64,000 nucleotides of DNA from Haloferax larsenii JCM 13917 (GTDB lineage: Archaea > Halobacteriota > Halobacteria > Halobacteriales > Haloferacaceae): assembly GCF_000336955.1 (NCBI RefSeq), contig NZ_AOLI01000012.1, forward strand, positions 136,358-200,357, written 5' to 3'. The position numbers and the translations under genes are program-made. Shown in pieces: positions 45,596-54,128 of this stretch. A model generated the notes under the pieces. That model saw only the letters and a program-made list of their open reading frames with translations, was not told the DNA's origin and searched no databases. Every line of letters starts with the position of its first letter. Within the stretch, counting starts at the first letter, position 1.

Positions 45596-45753
45596 AGGGT
45601 GTGATACGCGTGACACGTTAATGACCCTAGGCCCGAATAGAGAGGGGAGTGTCCGTGTGCACCCAGTGAACCAGGTTCCGCTGCACGAACTCGGCACGTG
45701 GAGGGAGATTCCGTACTGGCATCGGTGTCACCTGGTTATGTTGGTGTCCGCGA

Positions 45754-45776
45754 GCAGTTATATCGGTTCGAAACCG
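45754..45776 (+). promoter_or_regulatory. Promoter with adjoining dyad of the VOC operon
   Basis: CAGTTATATCGG (TATA at about 45756-45763) abuts the dyad CGGTT-CGA-AACCG at 45764-45776, which lies between the TATA box and the expected start near 45787, a standard place for repressor binding. The ATG at 45799 leaves a short leader. Confidence 0.5.
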
Positions 45777-45798
45777 AATCAGGTAACATAAAGAAACC

Positions 45799-46434
45799 AT
45801 GACAGACGAACAAGCTCACTCCACCGACCCGCTCGTGACCGCAGACCTCCCGGCGAGTGCGTTCCACGTGACCGGGATGGACCACGTCTCGATTATCGGG
45901 AGCAACGTCGAGGACACGATTGCGTTCTACCGCGACGTGCTCGGGATGCCGCTCGTCCTCAAACAGCCGAACCTCGACGCGCCAAACATCACGCACCTGT
46001 TTTTCGACCCGGGTGACGGGCGCATGCTCACGTTCTTCGTGAAAGAGGGCCGCGAGTCGAACACGGGGCGTTTGCGAACGCCGATTGGAGGCGTCCACCA
46101 TATCGCGTTCCGGTTCGACCCCAAACGCCTCGAAGAGATTCGCGCCGGGCTCGAAGCACACGGTCACAACTACAACGAGTTCGACCGTGGAATCTTCCAC
46201 TCGCTGTACACGACCGACCACAACGGACTCGTCATCGAACTCGCGACGGACAAATACGAGATTCCCGACGACCGACGCGGCGAGGTACTTGCACTCGCGC
46301 AACAGAAGCGCCTTCAGGCCGGTGCAGCGTTCGCTAAGGGCGAACATCTCGAAGCCGCGCTCGAAGAACTCGGCCTCCCGGTCGAGAGAAAATCGCTTCC
46401 CGACGCGCAGACTGGAACGGGCGGGCTCGACTAA
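45799..46434 (+). CDS. VOC-family (glyoxalase/ring-cleavage fold) protein
   Basis: The 211-residue product has one clear VOC half, MDHVSIIGSNVEDTIAFYRDVLGMPLVL with metal-ligand-type H28, and a second half starting GGVHHIAFRFDP near 98 and ending GLVIELATDKYE with the Glu ligand near 151. This pattern of H...H...E matches extradiol dioxygenase and glyoxalase metal sites. An alpha-helical tail follows. It leads a set with a ring-cleaving dioxygenase-type VOC gene and an MhqD-like hydrolase, suggesting action on quinones or catechols. Confidence 0.87.
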   Translation: MTDEQAHSTDPLVTADLPASAFHVTGMDHVSIIGSNVEDTIAFYRDVLGMPLVLKQPNLDAPNITHLFFDPGDGRMLTFFVKEGRESNTGRLRTPIGGVHHIAFRFDPKRLEEIRAGLEAHGHNYNEFDRGIFHSLYTTDHNGLVIELATDKYEIPDDRRGEVLALAQQKRLQAGAAFAKGEHLEAALEELGLPVERKSLPDAQTGTGGLD

Positions 46435-46548
46435 TCCGCCCGCGCGAAGTGAAACGACACACGACCCCGTACGAACGCAAACGACACTCACGACAACGCA
46501 CGCACCGTACGAACTCACCACTCACCACCCACCCCTACCAACCCAGAC

Positions 46549-47490
46549 GTGCTCACAGATACACCCGGAATCCACCATCTCACAGGAATCGTTCGCAACG
46601 CCCAGAAGAACGTCACCTTCTACAGAGACGTGCTCGGGCTTCGCCTCGTCAAGCAGACGGTGAACTTCAACGAACAGTTCACGCGCCACCTCTTCTACGG
46701 CGACGAGACCGGATCACCAGGGACGGCTTTGACGTTCTTTCCGTATCCCGCCGAGGACGACGGCCGACCGGGAAAACCGCAGATTAGTACCGCTTCGCTG
46801 GTGATTCCGCCGAAGTCGGTATCCTACTGGCAAGACCGCCTCGCAGAACACGACGTTGCAGTCGAGGGGCCGTCCGAACGGTTCGACGAAACTGTGCTTC
46901 AGTTTTCCGACCCGGACGGCACGGACCTCGAACTCGTCACCGGCGAGTCACCCGTCGAGCCGTGGGACGGCGGGTCGGTCCCGACTCGCCACGCGATTCG
47001 CGGCATCCACGGCGTGACCCTGCTCTCGACGAGTGTCTTCGTTACTGCGAGCGTCCTCGATACGCTCGGATTCGACCTCGTCGCACAGGAGGGCGACCGA
47101 GTCCGATATCAGGCATCGGGTGACCGTGCGACCGTCATCGACCTCCTCGACCGGGACGCTCCGTTCGGCCGCGAGGGTGCGGGGTCGCTCCACCACGTCG
47201 CTGTGCGCGTCCCCGACGAGGAGCAACTCTACGAGTGGCACGACCTCTTTCGGGAGCGCGAGTACGACGTTTCGCGCGTGAAGGACCGGCATTTCTTCTA
47301 CTCGCTGTACGTTCGCGAGCCGGGCGGCATCTTGTTCGAACTCGCGACAGAACAGCCGGGAGTCGCAGCCGGGGTCGACAGCGACGCGCTCGGAGAGTCG
47401 CTGTTTCTCCCGCCGTGGCTCGAAGAAGACCGTGAGATGATTGAAGGTCAGCTCCCGCCGCTGGATCTCTCGAAGCCAGAGGAGAATTGA
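46549..47490 (+). CDS. MhqO/LinE-type ring-cleaving dioxygenase homologue
   Basis: A GTG at 46549 starts a 313-residue two-module VOC protein. Module 1 starts PGIHHLTGIVRNAQKNVTFYRDVLGLRLVKQTVNFN; module 2 starts RGIHGVTLLST. The metal site should be formed by H in GIHHLT, H in LHHVAVRV (about 215) and E in GILFELATEQPG (about 266). This arrangement is that of hydroquinone/catechol ring-cleaving enzymes such as bacterial MhqA/MhqO. The stop overlaps the next ATG (TGATG), coupling it to the hydrolase. A 114-base spacer precedes it. Confidence 0.9.
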   Translation: MLTDTPGIHHLTGIVRNAQKNVTFYRDVLGLRLVKQTVNFNEQFTRHLFYGDETGSPGTALTFFPYPAEDDGRPGKPQISTASLVIPPKSVSYWQDRLAEHDVAVEGPSERFDETVLQFSDPDGTDLELVTGESPVEPWDGGSVPTRHAIRGIHGVTLLSTSVFVTASVLDTLGFDLVAQEGDRVRYQASGDRATVIDLLDRDAPFGREGAGSLHHVAVRVPDEEQLYEWHDLFREREYDVSRVKDRHFFYSLYVREPGGILFELATEQPGVAAGVDSDALGESLFLPPWLEEDREMIEGQLPPLDLSKPEEN

Positions 47491-48152
47491 TGAAGCGGAA
47501 TACCGACTCGACCGGGGCGAAAGCGGACCCACACCACAGCCAGCCTATCGAGACTGCGGGCGCACCACCGCAAGCGGCCGACGCGGCCGTCGTGCTGCTT
47601 CACGGTCGGGGGTCGACCGCGAGAAATATCCTCACGCTAATCGACGAGTTTCTGCACCACGGCGTGATGTACCTCGCACCGCAAGCGGCCGGCAAGACGT
47701 GGTATCCCCGCGCTGCGTACGCGCCGTTCGAGGACAACGAGCCGTGGTTTTCGTCCGCACTCGACCGCGTGTCGGAGGCGCTTCAAGTGGCTGCTGACGC
47801 CGGTGTTCCACCGGAACGAACGCTCATCCTCGGGTTCTCCCAAGGCGGGTGTCTCGCGAGTGAATTCGTCGCACGCAATCCGCGTCGCTACGGCGGACTC
47901 GTCGTGTTATCAGGGAGTCTCCCCGGACCCGAGACGGGACAGGACCGCGACGGTTCCATCGACGGAACGCCGGTGTTCCTCGGATGCAGTTCGGAAGACC
48001 CCTACGTCGATTCTGAGCGCATCCACGATTCGGCGCGGGTGTTCGAACGACTCGGCGGAGACGTAGACAGCAGACTCTACGACGAACTGGGGCACGCGAT
48101 AAACGACGACGAGGTCCAGATGATTAATTCGTTCATCGAGCAACTCCGCTGA
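47490..48152 (+). CDS. MhqD-like carboxylesterase/phospholipase-type hydrolase
   Basis: The 220-residue product is a compact alpha/beta hydrolase. The oxyanion strand is AAVVLLHGRGSTARNIL, the nucleophile Ser is in LILGFSQGGCLASE near residue 115, the acid is in CSSEDPYVD near 167, and the His is in DELGHAINDDEV near 201. This is the carboxylesterase/YodD-MhqD group. ATG 47490 overlaps the stop of the dioxygenase gene (TGATG), so both proteins are made together. In Bacillus subtilis the equivalent pair protects against methyl-hydroquinone and catechol. Confidence 0.88.
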   Translation: MKRNTDSTGAKADPHHSQPIETAGAPPQAADAAVVLLHGRGSTARNILTLIDEFLHHGVMYLAPQAAGKTWYPRAAYAPFEDNEPWFSSALDRVSEALQVAADAGVPPERTLILGFSQGGCLASEFVARNPRRYGGLVVLSGSLPGPETGQDRDGSIDGTPVFLGCSSEDPYVDSERIHDSARVFERLGGDVDSRLYDELGHAINDDEVQMINSFIEQLR

Positions 48153-48202
48153 GTCAGTACCGTCGGCGGTAGACTGATTTCCCGCCTCCTGTAATCACGA
48201 GT

Positions 48203-48616
48203 ATGCCATCCGAAGACGCCGGGAAACTCCGTCGGATTCTCGAATACGACCGCGTCGCTGTCGTCGGGGCATCGACCGTCTACGAGAAAGCGGCGCACAT
48301 CGTCCCGGCGTATCTCCAGCGTCACGGATACGAACTTCGGCCGGTCAACCCGAACGCCGACGAAATATTCGGTCTCCCGGCAGTCGATTCGCTGGCCGAC
48401 GTGACAGACACCGTCGACGTTGTCGAGGTGTTCCGACCAAGCGAGGAGGTTCCCGAAATCGTCGCCCAAGCACTCGCCCGTGACGACGTGAAGGCGATTT
48501 GGTTGCAACCCGGAATTCGAAACGACGAGGCTGCTCGAAAGGCGGAAGCTGCTGGCGTCGATGTCGTCCAAGACCGGTGTATGAAAGTCGAGCACGGTCT
48601 TCACGTCCGCAACTGA
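48203..48616 (+). CDS. CoA-binding domain protein (YccU-like)
   Basis: The 137-residue product is a single Rossmann-type CoA_binding domain. It has RVAVVGASTVYEKAAHIVPAYLQRHGYELRPVNPNADEIFG near residues 17-57, VDVVEVFRPSEEVPEIVAQAL near 77-97, and AIWLQPGIRNDEAARKAEAAGVDVVQDRCMKVEHG near the end. Proteins of this size bind CoA in the cytosol, and the function is mostly unknown. It lies 50 bases after the hydrolase on the same strand and may belong to the same transcript. Confidence 0.9.
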   Translation: MPSEDAGKLRRILEYDRVAVVGASTVYEKAAHIVPAYLQRHGYELRPVNPNADEIFGLPAVDSLADVTDTVDVVEVFRPSEEVPEIVAQALARDDVKAIWLQPGIRNDEAARKAEAAGVDVVQDRCMKVEHGLHVRN

Positions 48617-48649
48617 ATTCTGGTTGGGCGGCGAAGTATACCCAAGACG

Positions 48650-48946
48650 ATGAGCGAAGACGACCCGTTCGACGACCTCGACATCCCAGACGACCCGCTT
48701 TCGGACCTCGACCGCGCGACACAGGAACTCACGGTGCGGACCGAAACACGGCGATACGGAAAACAGATGGTCATCATCGAGGGGTTCCAGACCGATACCG
48801 ACATCGACGACCTCGCCAGCGACCTCAAGTCAGCACTCGGGACCGGAGGGACGGTCAAAGACGACCGTATCGAGATTCAAGGCGACCACGAGAAACGAGT
48901 TCGAGAACTCCTTCGTGACCGCGGCTACGGCGTCGAAAACGCGTAA
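48650..48946 (+). CDS. sui1: Translation initiation factor SUI1/eIF1
   Basis: The 98-residue product starts with an acidic lead (SEDDPFDDLDIPDDPLSDLD) and a SUI1 core: RRYGKQMVIIEGFQTDTDIDDLASDLKSALGTGGTVKDDRIEIQGDH, ending with a helix and turn. The family's G-T-G-G-T loop is present. It binds the small ribosomal subunit and helps start-codon choice. It lies 33 bases after the CoA-binding gene. aIF2-beta and several other initiation or transcription factors are also encoded in this window. Confidence 0.94.
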   Translation: MSEDDPFDDLDIPDDPLSDLDRATQELTVRTETRRYGKQMVIIEGFQTDTDIDDLASDLKSALGTGGTVKDDRIEIQGDHEKRVRELLRDRGYGVENA

Positions 48947-49032
48947 CGGCGGACCCACAGCACGCGTTCACTGTCGCTGGGAGCGAGCGAAGGTGTCGAA
49001 AGCGGCGGACAAGAAGCGTCGAGAGGGAGAAA

Positions 49033-49677
49033 TTAGAGTTTGACCGGGTCGCCGTCGTCTCTGCCCGCTAACTGTTGGGGCATGTTCAGAATCACAGGTG
49101 TCGTTCCGCCGTTTCGGCTCGTTACTTCGAGCGTGAGTTGGTCACCCGTCGAGAGTCCCTTGTCGTCTGCTGCGCCGTTGGTCCCGGTTTCGACGTCGGA
49201 GGCGGCGATTATGATGGTGTAGCGGTCACCCATCGTGTTCAGCACGCCGAAGGTGCCATCGTCGGCAGTCACTTTCTCGATTGCGAACTCGTCCGCGTCC
49301 GGGGTTTGTGGAGTCCCGTCGTCGCCTCCGGCCGTACTCTGATTCGTCAGGGTCTGGACCGACGTCGTGCTGATGTACTTAACTGTCGTGGAGTTGAGGT
49401 CTACGCTTCCAGACCCCGCGGCGAGACGGAGATTCATCTTGATATCCTTGATGTTGTCCGCAGTCCCGACCACGCCGTGTGCGTTGAGCACCTCGACTCG
49501 GTTGGTTATCTTGTTCACACTCTGCTGTCCGGCATCTTCCGCAGTCGCCTGCAGGAACCCGGCGGTGTTCACGAGAACACCCGCCGCGATTGCAGCGACC
49601 AGAACCATCGCGATGAACACGATGAGCGTCCCGATACCGACTTGACCACGGTCGTCGTTGCGAAGTGATTCGAACAT
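49033..49677 (-). CDS. arlA: Orphan archaellin (archaeal flagellin)
   Basis: The 214-residue product has a class III (type IV pilin-like) signal: DDRG before the cleavage site (after G11), then the hydrophobic QVGIGTLIVFIAMVLVAAIA. The mature protein is short and Thr/Ser/Asp-rich with NSTTVKYISTT, NQSTAG and other N-x-S/T sequons suitable for glycosylation. The N-terminal helix forms the filament core. No other arl gene is in the window, so it is away from the motility cluster. It could be a minor or alternative filament subunit. Confidence 0.93.
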   Translation of the reverse strand: MFESLRNDDRGQVGIGTLIVFIAMVLVAAIAAGVLVNTAGFLQATAEDAGQQSVNKITNRVEVLNAHGVVGTADNIKDIKMNLRLAAGSGSVDLNSTTVKYISTTSVQTLTNQSTAGGDDGTPQTPDADEFAIEKVTADDGTFGVLNTMGDRYTIIIAASDVETGTNGAADDKGLSTGDQLTLEVTSRNGGTTPVILNMPQQLAGRDDGDPVKL

Positions 49678-49965
49678 ATGATGTAACTCTCCGGTCGGTC
49701 CCTCCCACTCTTGTCAGTCTGAAAGGGCCAGTGGCGCTTACAATACAATCGAGTAACATAATCCTAGGGTTTTCATTATCTAGAATGATAACGTTAGTCA
49801 CATGGCCTAATCACTACAGGAAGCGCCCCAAACACCAAGTATCGTGCTACGCCACAGATGCGAGAGCAGCAGTTATCGCTTTCCAGAATAATATTCGATA
49901 ATGAGACGTGCGATAGCAACAGATAGCTATTGGATTTATAACTCGTTTGCCGCTAGAAACCGTCC
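49678..49965. other. AT-rich divergent promoter region of the archaellin and TIM-barrel genes
   Basis: No gene is supported. The left part carries an AT-rich stretch (ATTGTATTGTAA on the minus strand, 49738-49749) that may be the archaellin promoter, with GGAG at 49689-49692 before its ATG. The right end carries the TATA element of the TIM-barrel gene. The composition is clearly more AT-rich than the flanking coding DNA. Confidence 0.55.
49932..49943 (+). promoter_or_regulatory. TATA element of the TIM-barrel gene
   Basis: GGATTTATAAC is centred about 28 bases before ATG 49966, giving a leaderless transcript. Confidence 0.5.
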
Positions 49966-50769
49966 ATGGCCGTCCGACAAGGATTCCTCGTCTCGTGGGT
50001 AGACTCGCCCGAAGAATACCGGCACGTGTTCGAAGACGCTGCTGGAGCCGATTTCGACTACGTCGAACTCAACATGGAGGGGGCGTTCCACCGAGCGCGA
50101 ATCGACCCCGCGTCTGTTCGTGAGGCCGCAGCGGCGCACAATCTGGACCTCATCGTCCATCTCCCGTACCGATTCGATATGTGTTCGCCGCACGAGCACG
50201 TCCGCGACGGGGCGTGTCGGGAGTTGGAGGCGGCGATAGATGTGGCAGTCGAGATGGGCGCGGAGAAGGGCGTCATCCACGCCGACTCGCTGGCGCGCCC
50301 AGGGCGAATCGGGAAAGAACCGATTCGAGAGGGAATCCGAAGCACAGTTCGTCGAATGACGGACTACGGTACCGAGCGAGGGTTCGAAGTTGTCACCGAG
50401 AACCTGAAAGGACCCGTCGATGCGGCCGAACTCCCCGGACTCCTTGCGGACGCCCACCCTGATGCCAAGATGTGTCTCGATACGGGTCACGCATTCGTGA
50501 CGGGGATAGACGGAGCCGGGCAAGCAGACCTGCTACGCGAACACGGCGACCGAATCTCACACATCCACCTGAACGACACCCGAATCGAATCGGACGACGA
50601 GCACTTGCCCGTCGGACTGGGGCGGGTCGATTTCGAACCGCTCGCCGCCGCACTCGTCGACACCGGCTGGACGGGAACCTGTACGCACGAGGTGTTCACC
50701 TTCGACTACTCGCGCGTCCACCACGGAAATGGAAAACCGTACTTCGACGAATTGCTGGCGAGGTACTGA
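49966..50769 (+). CDS. Xylose-isomerase-like TIM-barrel protein
   Basis: The 267-residue product is an AP-endonuclease-2/sugar isomerase-type TIM barrel. Metal ligands are suggested in VTENLKG near residue 145, MCLDTGHAF near 169-173, SHIHLNDTR near 199 and CTHEVF near 243, the usual E-D-H-H-E set. It has no signal peptide. These proteins may isomerise or epimerise sugars, or cleave abasic sites; the length and absence of DNA-binding extensions favour a sugar-phosphate role. A leaderless start is predicted. It is divergent from the archaellin. Confidence 0.88.
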   Translation: MAVRQGFLVSWVDSPEEYRHVFEDAAGADFDYVELNMEGAFHRARIDPASVREAAAAHNLDLIVHLPYRFDMCSPHEHVRDGACRELEAAIDVAVEMGAEKGVIHADSLARPGRIGKEPIREGIRSTVRRMTDYGTERGFEVVTENLKGPVDAAELPGLLADAHPDAKMCLDTGHAFVTGIDGAGQADLLREHGDRISHIHLNDTRIESDDEHLPVGLGRVDFEPLAAALVDTGWTGTCTHEVFTFDYSRVHHGNGKPYFDELLARY

Positions 50770-51274
50770 ACTCGAACGGGCCAATACTGTGCGAGCACGA
50801 CACTGAAACCATCGAAATCACATTTTGTTGGCGGTTGCTGGCCGGACAGCATCTACGGTAAATTCGCACGAAGTCAGACAAATGAACCACATATTGCTAT
50901 ATCAAATGGTGCTAGCGTCGCCCGAAACAACCATCGGTGGATGAGATTGCGGCGTGGCTTCTGTTGGGGCAATCCAACGTACTGTCGCTCCCGGCGAGGC
51001 GTCAGCCCTCGGTCGTGCAGATATCCTCGGTGTCTGTGGACTCTGTCGTGGAGACGCCCTCACTTCTGGAGCGATACTGCTTGGCCGAGTGTCTGTCGAG
51101 CTTTACTCCGTGAAACTGGAGTTACTCCAATACGCTATACTCGACAGCTTATGACTCCAGTGTGTGGAGTGAGGGGTATCATGGCCACCACGATTCACGA
51201 GGCGATGCTCGTCACAGGCACCTCCGGCAGCGTCGACACCGAGCTATCATCCACCTCTATTACGAGGGAATCAG
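50770..51274. other. Intergenic region with two dyads, no supported gene
   Basis: About 500 bases with a lower coding signal than the neighbours. Open frames here have basic or mixed composition unlike haloarchaeal proteins. It holds AT-rich patches (50893-50912) and, near its right end, a TATA-like CGCTATACTC (51133-51142) flanked by two dyads, which probably control the following reductase gene. A decayed gene cannot be excluded. Confidence 0.6.
51117..51170 (+). promoter_or_regulatory. Paired dyads around a TATA element
   Basis: TGGAG-TTA-CTCCA (51117-51129) and ACTCCA-GTGTG-TGGAGT (51154-51170) share the half-site TGGAG/CTCCA. CGCTATACTC lies between them, where a TATA box would sit. The layout suggests a repressor covering the promoter of the reductase gene at 51275. 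Confidence 0.5.
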
Positions 51275-52327
51275 ATGCGTAGCGACCGCATTCTCGTCTA
51301 CGGCGCGTATGGCTACACCGGACGGCTCGTGACTGAGCAGGCCGTCGCGGACGGTCTCGACCCCATCGTCGCCGGCCGCTCCGCCGGGAAGGTCGAGTCG
51401 CTGGCGACCAACCACGGCCTCGACCACCGCGTCTTCGCGCTGGACGACCACCGCGCTGTTGCAGACGCGCTCGCGGATGCCGAGGTCGTCCTCAACTGCG
51501 CCGGGCCGTTCGTCCGGACCAGCGAGCCGCTGGTCGATGCCTCCATCCAGACGGGCACCCACTACCTCGACATCACGGGCGAAATCGAGGTGTTCGAGAG
51601 CATCGCCGCACGCAACACTGAGGCCGAGGCCGCTGGCGTGACGCTCATGCCGGGCGTCGGCTTCGACGTGGTGCCGACCGACAGCCTCGCCGCCCACCTT
51701 GCCGAACGGCTCCCCGACGCGACCCACCTCGAACTTGGCTTCCAAGGTCTCGATGAACTCTCACCCGGCACCGCCCACACGACTATCGAGTCGCTCGGCG
51801 AGAGCGGTACGGTCCGCCGAGACGGTGACCTCGTAGACGTACCGGTCGCACACGACGCCCGGACCATCGACTTCGGTGACGGCCCGACGACCGCAGCGAC
51901 CATCCAGTGGGGCGATGTCTCCACGGCGTACCACACGACAGGCATCCCGAACGTGACTGTCTACGCCGCCCAGCCGGAGGCGACCATCCGGTTCATGCGG
52001 CTGTCGAACCGACTGGGGTGGCTGCTCGGGAGCACCCCCGTGCAGTCCGTATTGCATAGTCTCGTTGACTGGTTCGTCGACGGGCCGAGCGAGACCGCCC
52101 GCCGCGAAGAGTCGATGTACGTCTGGGGACGGGCGACGAACGGCGAGGAGTCGGTCGTCTCGCGGTTGGTGACGCCGGAGTCGTATTTGTTTACCAGCCA
52201 CAGCGCACCTTACCTGGCCGCCCGCGTCCGCGACGGCGACGGACCCGCTGGCTTCCAGACGCCCGCAAGTGCGTTCGGCCCGGATGTCGCACTCGATGTT
52301 GGCGGCGTGGAGCGGACAGACGAGTGA
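51275..52327 (+). CDS. Saccharopine-dehydrogenase-like reductase
   Basis: The 350-residue product begins ILVYGAYGYTGRLVTEQAV, an NAD(P)-binding fold of the saccharopine dehydrogenase/trans-acting enoyl reductase family. VVLNCAGPFVRTSEPLVDASIQTGTHYLDITGE and TLMPGVGFDVVPTDSLAAHLAERL follow. The family includes lipid-related enoyl reductases, so a role in lipid or ketide metabolism is possible. There is no membrane segment. A 33-codon frame at 51181-51282 overlaps its start by eight bases. The gene follows paired dyads in its promoter and is convergent with an MFS transporter. Confidence 0.9.
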   Translation: MRSDRILVYGAYGYTGRLVTEQAVADGLDPIVAGRSAGKVESLATNHGLDHRVFALDDHRAVADALADAEVVLNCAGPFVRTSEPLVDASIQTGTHYLDITGEIEVFESIAARNTEAEAAGVTLMPGVGFDVVPTDSLAAHLAERLPDATHLELGFQGLDELSPGTAHTTIESLGESGTVRRDGDLVDVPVAHDARTIDFGDGPTTAATIQWGDVSTAYHTTGIPNVTVYAAQPEATIRFMRLSNRLGWLLGSTPVQSVLHSLVDWFVDGPSETARREESMYVWGRATNGEESVVSRLVTPESYLFTSHSAPYLAARVRDGDGPAGFQTPASAFGPDVALDVGGVERTDE

Positions 52328-52446
52328 CGGTGCGGCAGGGTTCTTCTGACTGTCACCGTCCGGTCACGTGTCGACGTGCGCGTTGGCTCGTCGGTCATGC
52401 ACACACTACGACAGGAGAGGGATTAACTACGAAGACGGGGGCAGAC

Positions 52447-53754
52447 TCACCACTGTCCGAGCGCGCCAGTCCCGTGGGACCACACGAGGACGCCGAGGAA
52501 AGAGAGAACGCCGGTGAGAGCCGACCCGCCGCCGACGTAGAACACCCACTCCATCCCCACGTCGGTCATGAGATAGCCGCCGAGAAGTGGTGCGACGACG
52601 CTGCCGGGTCGCCACAGCAACTCCCGAATCCCGAAGCTGCTGGCGACACCTGCGCCGTCAGAGCCTTCGTCGGCGAACAGTGCCATACTGGCCGGTTCGC
52701 GGATGCTGTCCGCGATTCCGAGAAGACCAGCGAAACCGACGAGAGGGAGAAACGCGGGCGAGAGTGGACCGAAGACGGGAAACATCGACGGGAGTCCGAG
52801 CGCCTCGCCGATGGCGGGCGAGAATGGAACGGCGAGCGCGACGAGACCGTAGAGGCCGCCGCCGACGAAGACGAATCGGGCTCTGCCGTAGGTGTCTGAA
52901 GCCCGGCCGGTGAAGGGCTGACAGAGCATGTTGGTGAACTTCTCGGCGACGACTGTGGCGGCGACAGCAATCCCGCCGTATGCGAGGCCGCCCGATGCGG
53001 CGGCGACACCGGCGTAGATAGGAACCCACGTGCGGACGAGTGTAACGGCGACGGCGTACTGCACCCGGAACGTCGCCATCGTCAAGATACGTTCGTTGAG
53101 CGCGAGGTCGGTGAACGGAAAACCGTGAACGGTCGTCTCGTCCGGTGGGAGGAACACCCAGATGCCGACGGTTGCGACGGTCATCAAGACCGTGATGACG
53201 ACGAAAATCGGTGTGAATCCGAACGCGTCGTACAGGTACCCGGCGCTGAGACTCCCGAGAATCGACGCCGCGAATCGGGCGGCGTTCGCCTTGCCGATGT
53301 GATTCGCACGAGTGCCCTGCGACGCGAGTTCGCCGACGAGCGCGAGCGACATGAGGCCCGCACCGGTGACGGCAATCCCCTGTGCGGCACGTGCGACGAC
53401 GAACGAGAGACTCGAATCGACGAGTGGGAAAGCAGCGTAGACGACGGCACCGACGCCGACCGTTCCAGCGAGAACCAACCGTTTGTCGTAGCGGTCGCCC
53501 GCCCACGCGAGTGGGACGACAGCGACAGTCTGTGCGAGTGTGAATCCCGTCGTGTACATCCCGATGACGAAGCCGCGCGAGAGCGTTGCGCCGCCGAGAA
53601 CGAAGCTACCGACTGCGATTTCGGGGAGGACGAGTGCGGTTGGGTCCAACTCGTTGATGTATTTCGGGAGGAGCGTAACGAGGGTAATAAACCCGAACCC
53701 GCCAGCGAACCGAGTGAAGTACAGCGCCCAGAACCTGAGGCGGGTACGGTCCAT
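52447..53754 (-). CDS. Major facilitator superfamily transporter
   Basis: From ATG 53754 the product is 435 residues with about twelve membrane helices. MFS signs are the TM1 start FWALYFTRFAGGFGFITL, the loop WAGDRYDKRLVLAG (G-x-x-x-D-R family motif, near residue 92-101), and a second half with GRASDTYGRARFVFVGG near 288. REPASMALFADEGSDGAGVASSFGIRE near the C-terminus is typical of prokaryotic drug or small-molecule exporters. The substrate is not predictable. It is convergent with the reductase gene after about 120 bases. Confidence 0.92.
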   Translation of the reverse strand: MDRTRLRFWALYFTRFAGGFGFITLVTLLPKYINELDPTALVLPEIAVGSFVLGGATLSRGFVIGMYTTGFTLAQTVAVVPLAWAGDRYDKRLVLAGTVGVGAVVYAAFPLVDSSLSFVVARAAQGIAVTGAGLMSLALVGELASQGTRANHIGKANAARFAASILGSLSAGYLYDAFGFTPIFVVITVLMTVATVGIWVFLPPDETTVHGFPFTDLALNERILTMATFRVQYAVAVTLVRTWVPIYAGVAAASGGLAYGGIAVAATVVAEKFTNMLCQPFTGRASDTYGRARFVFVGGGLYGLVALAVPFSPAIGEALGLPSMFPVFGPLSPAFLPLVGFAGLLGIADSIREPASMALFADEGSDGAGVASSFGIRELLWRPGSVVAPLLGGYLMTDVGMEWVFYVGGGSALTGVLSFLGVLVWSHGTGALGQW

Positions 53755-53842
53755 ACGTCGTCTCTGGGTATCGACCGAAAAGGTATTTCGAAACTGTCGC
53801 CGGTGTGAGGATGCCGGTAAAGGCACTCTGTATTGTGGCCAG

Positions 53843-53854
53843 ACATTTTATTTG
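53843..53854 (+). promoter_or_regulatory. TATA element of the small conserved gene
   Basis: ACATTTTATTTG is centred about 28 bases before ATG 53877. Confidence 0.45.
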
Positions 53855-53876
53855 AGCCGCGCCTAGATATGCTAAC

Positions 53877-54128
53877 ATGCACCAAGGAGGTGGGAGCAAG
53901 CCGGGCGAACGAGCCGAAACACGGCGTGTGAGTGTTGAGCGGGAGATGAACGACCATCGGGCAATGACCGTCCGCCTAGTCGATTCCGGCGAGTGCCGTA
54001 CACTGGTGGGGTACGGGTCACCGGGGGTTCGTCGTGCACTCGAACGAACAGCAGCGGGAGAAACGGTGACGCTCACGCTTGCGCCGACGCCAGGGCGCGG
54101 GAACACGTGGCTCGCGCTCGATTGCTAG
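53877..54128 (+). CDS. Small haloarchaeal protein of unknown function
   Basis: ATG 53877 gives 83 residues; an internal ATG at 53946 would give 60 and matches better the compact domain MTVRLVDSGECRTLVGYGSPGVRRALERTAAGETVTL. The fold looks like a small beta-alpha-beta unit. It recalls short haloarchaeal proteins of the DUF7999 kind, not checked. An internal AAGGAGGTG near 53882 lies within coding sequence. Its stop shares the CTAG palindrome with the convergent neighbour (54125-54128). Confidence 0.65.
   Translation: MHQGGGSKPGERAETRRVSVEREMNDHRAMTVRLVDSGECRTLVGYGSPGVRRALERTAAGETVTLTLAPTPGRGNTWLALDC

Noticed and set aside
46435-46548. Repeated CGTACGAAC in the spacer between the two VOC genes
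   Set aside because: Only two short imperfect copies. Too little to call a regulatory site or mobile element.
50941-51154. Frames in the 50.8-51.2 kb spacer
   Set aside because: Cys/Arg-rich composition and no motifs or start signals. At most a decayed gene.
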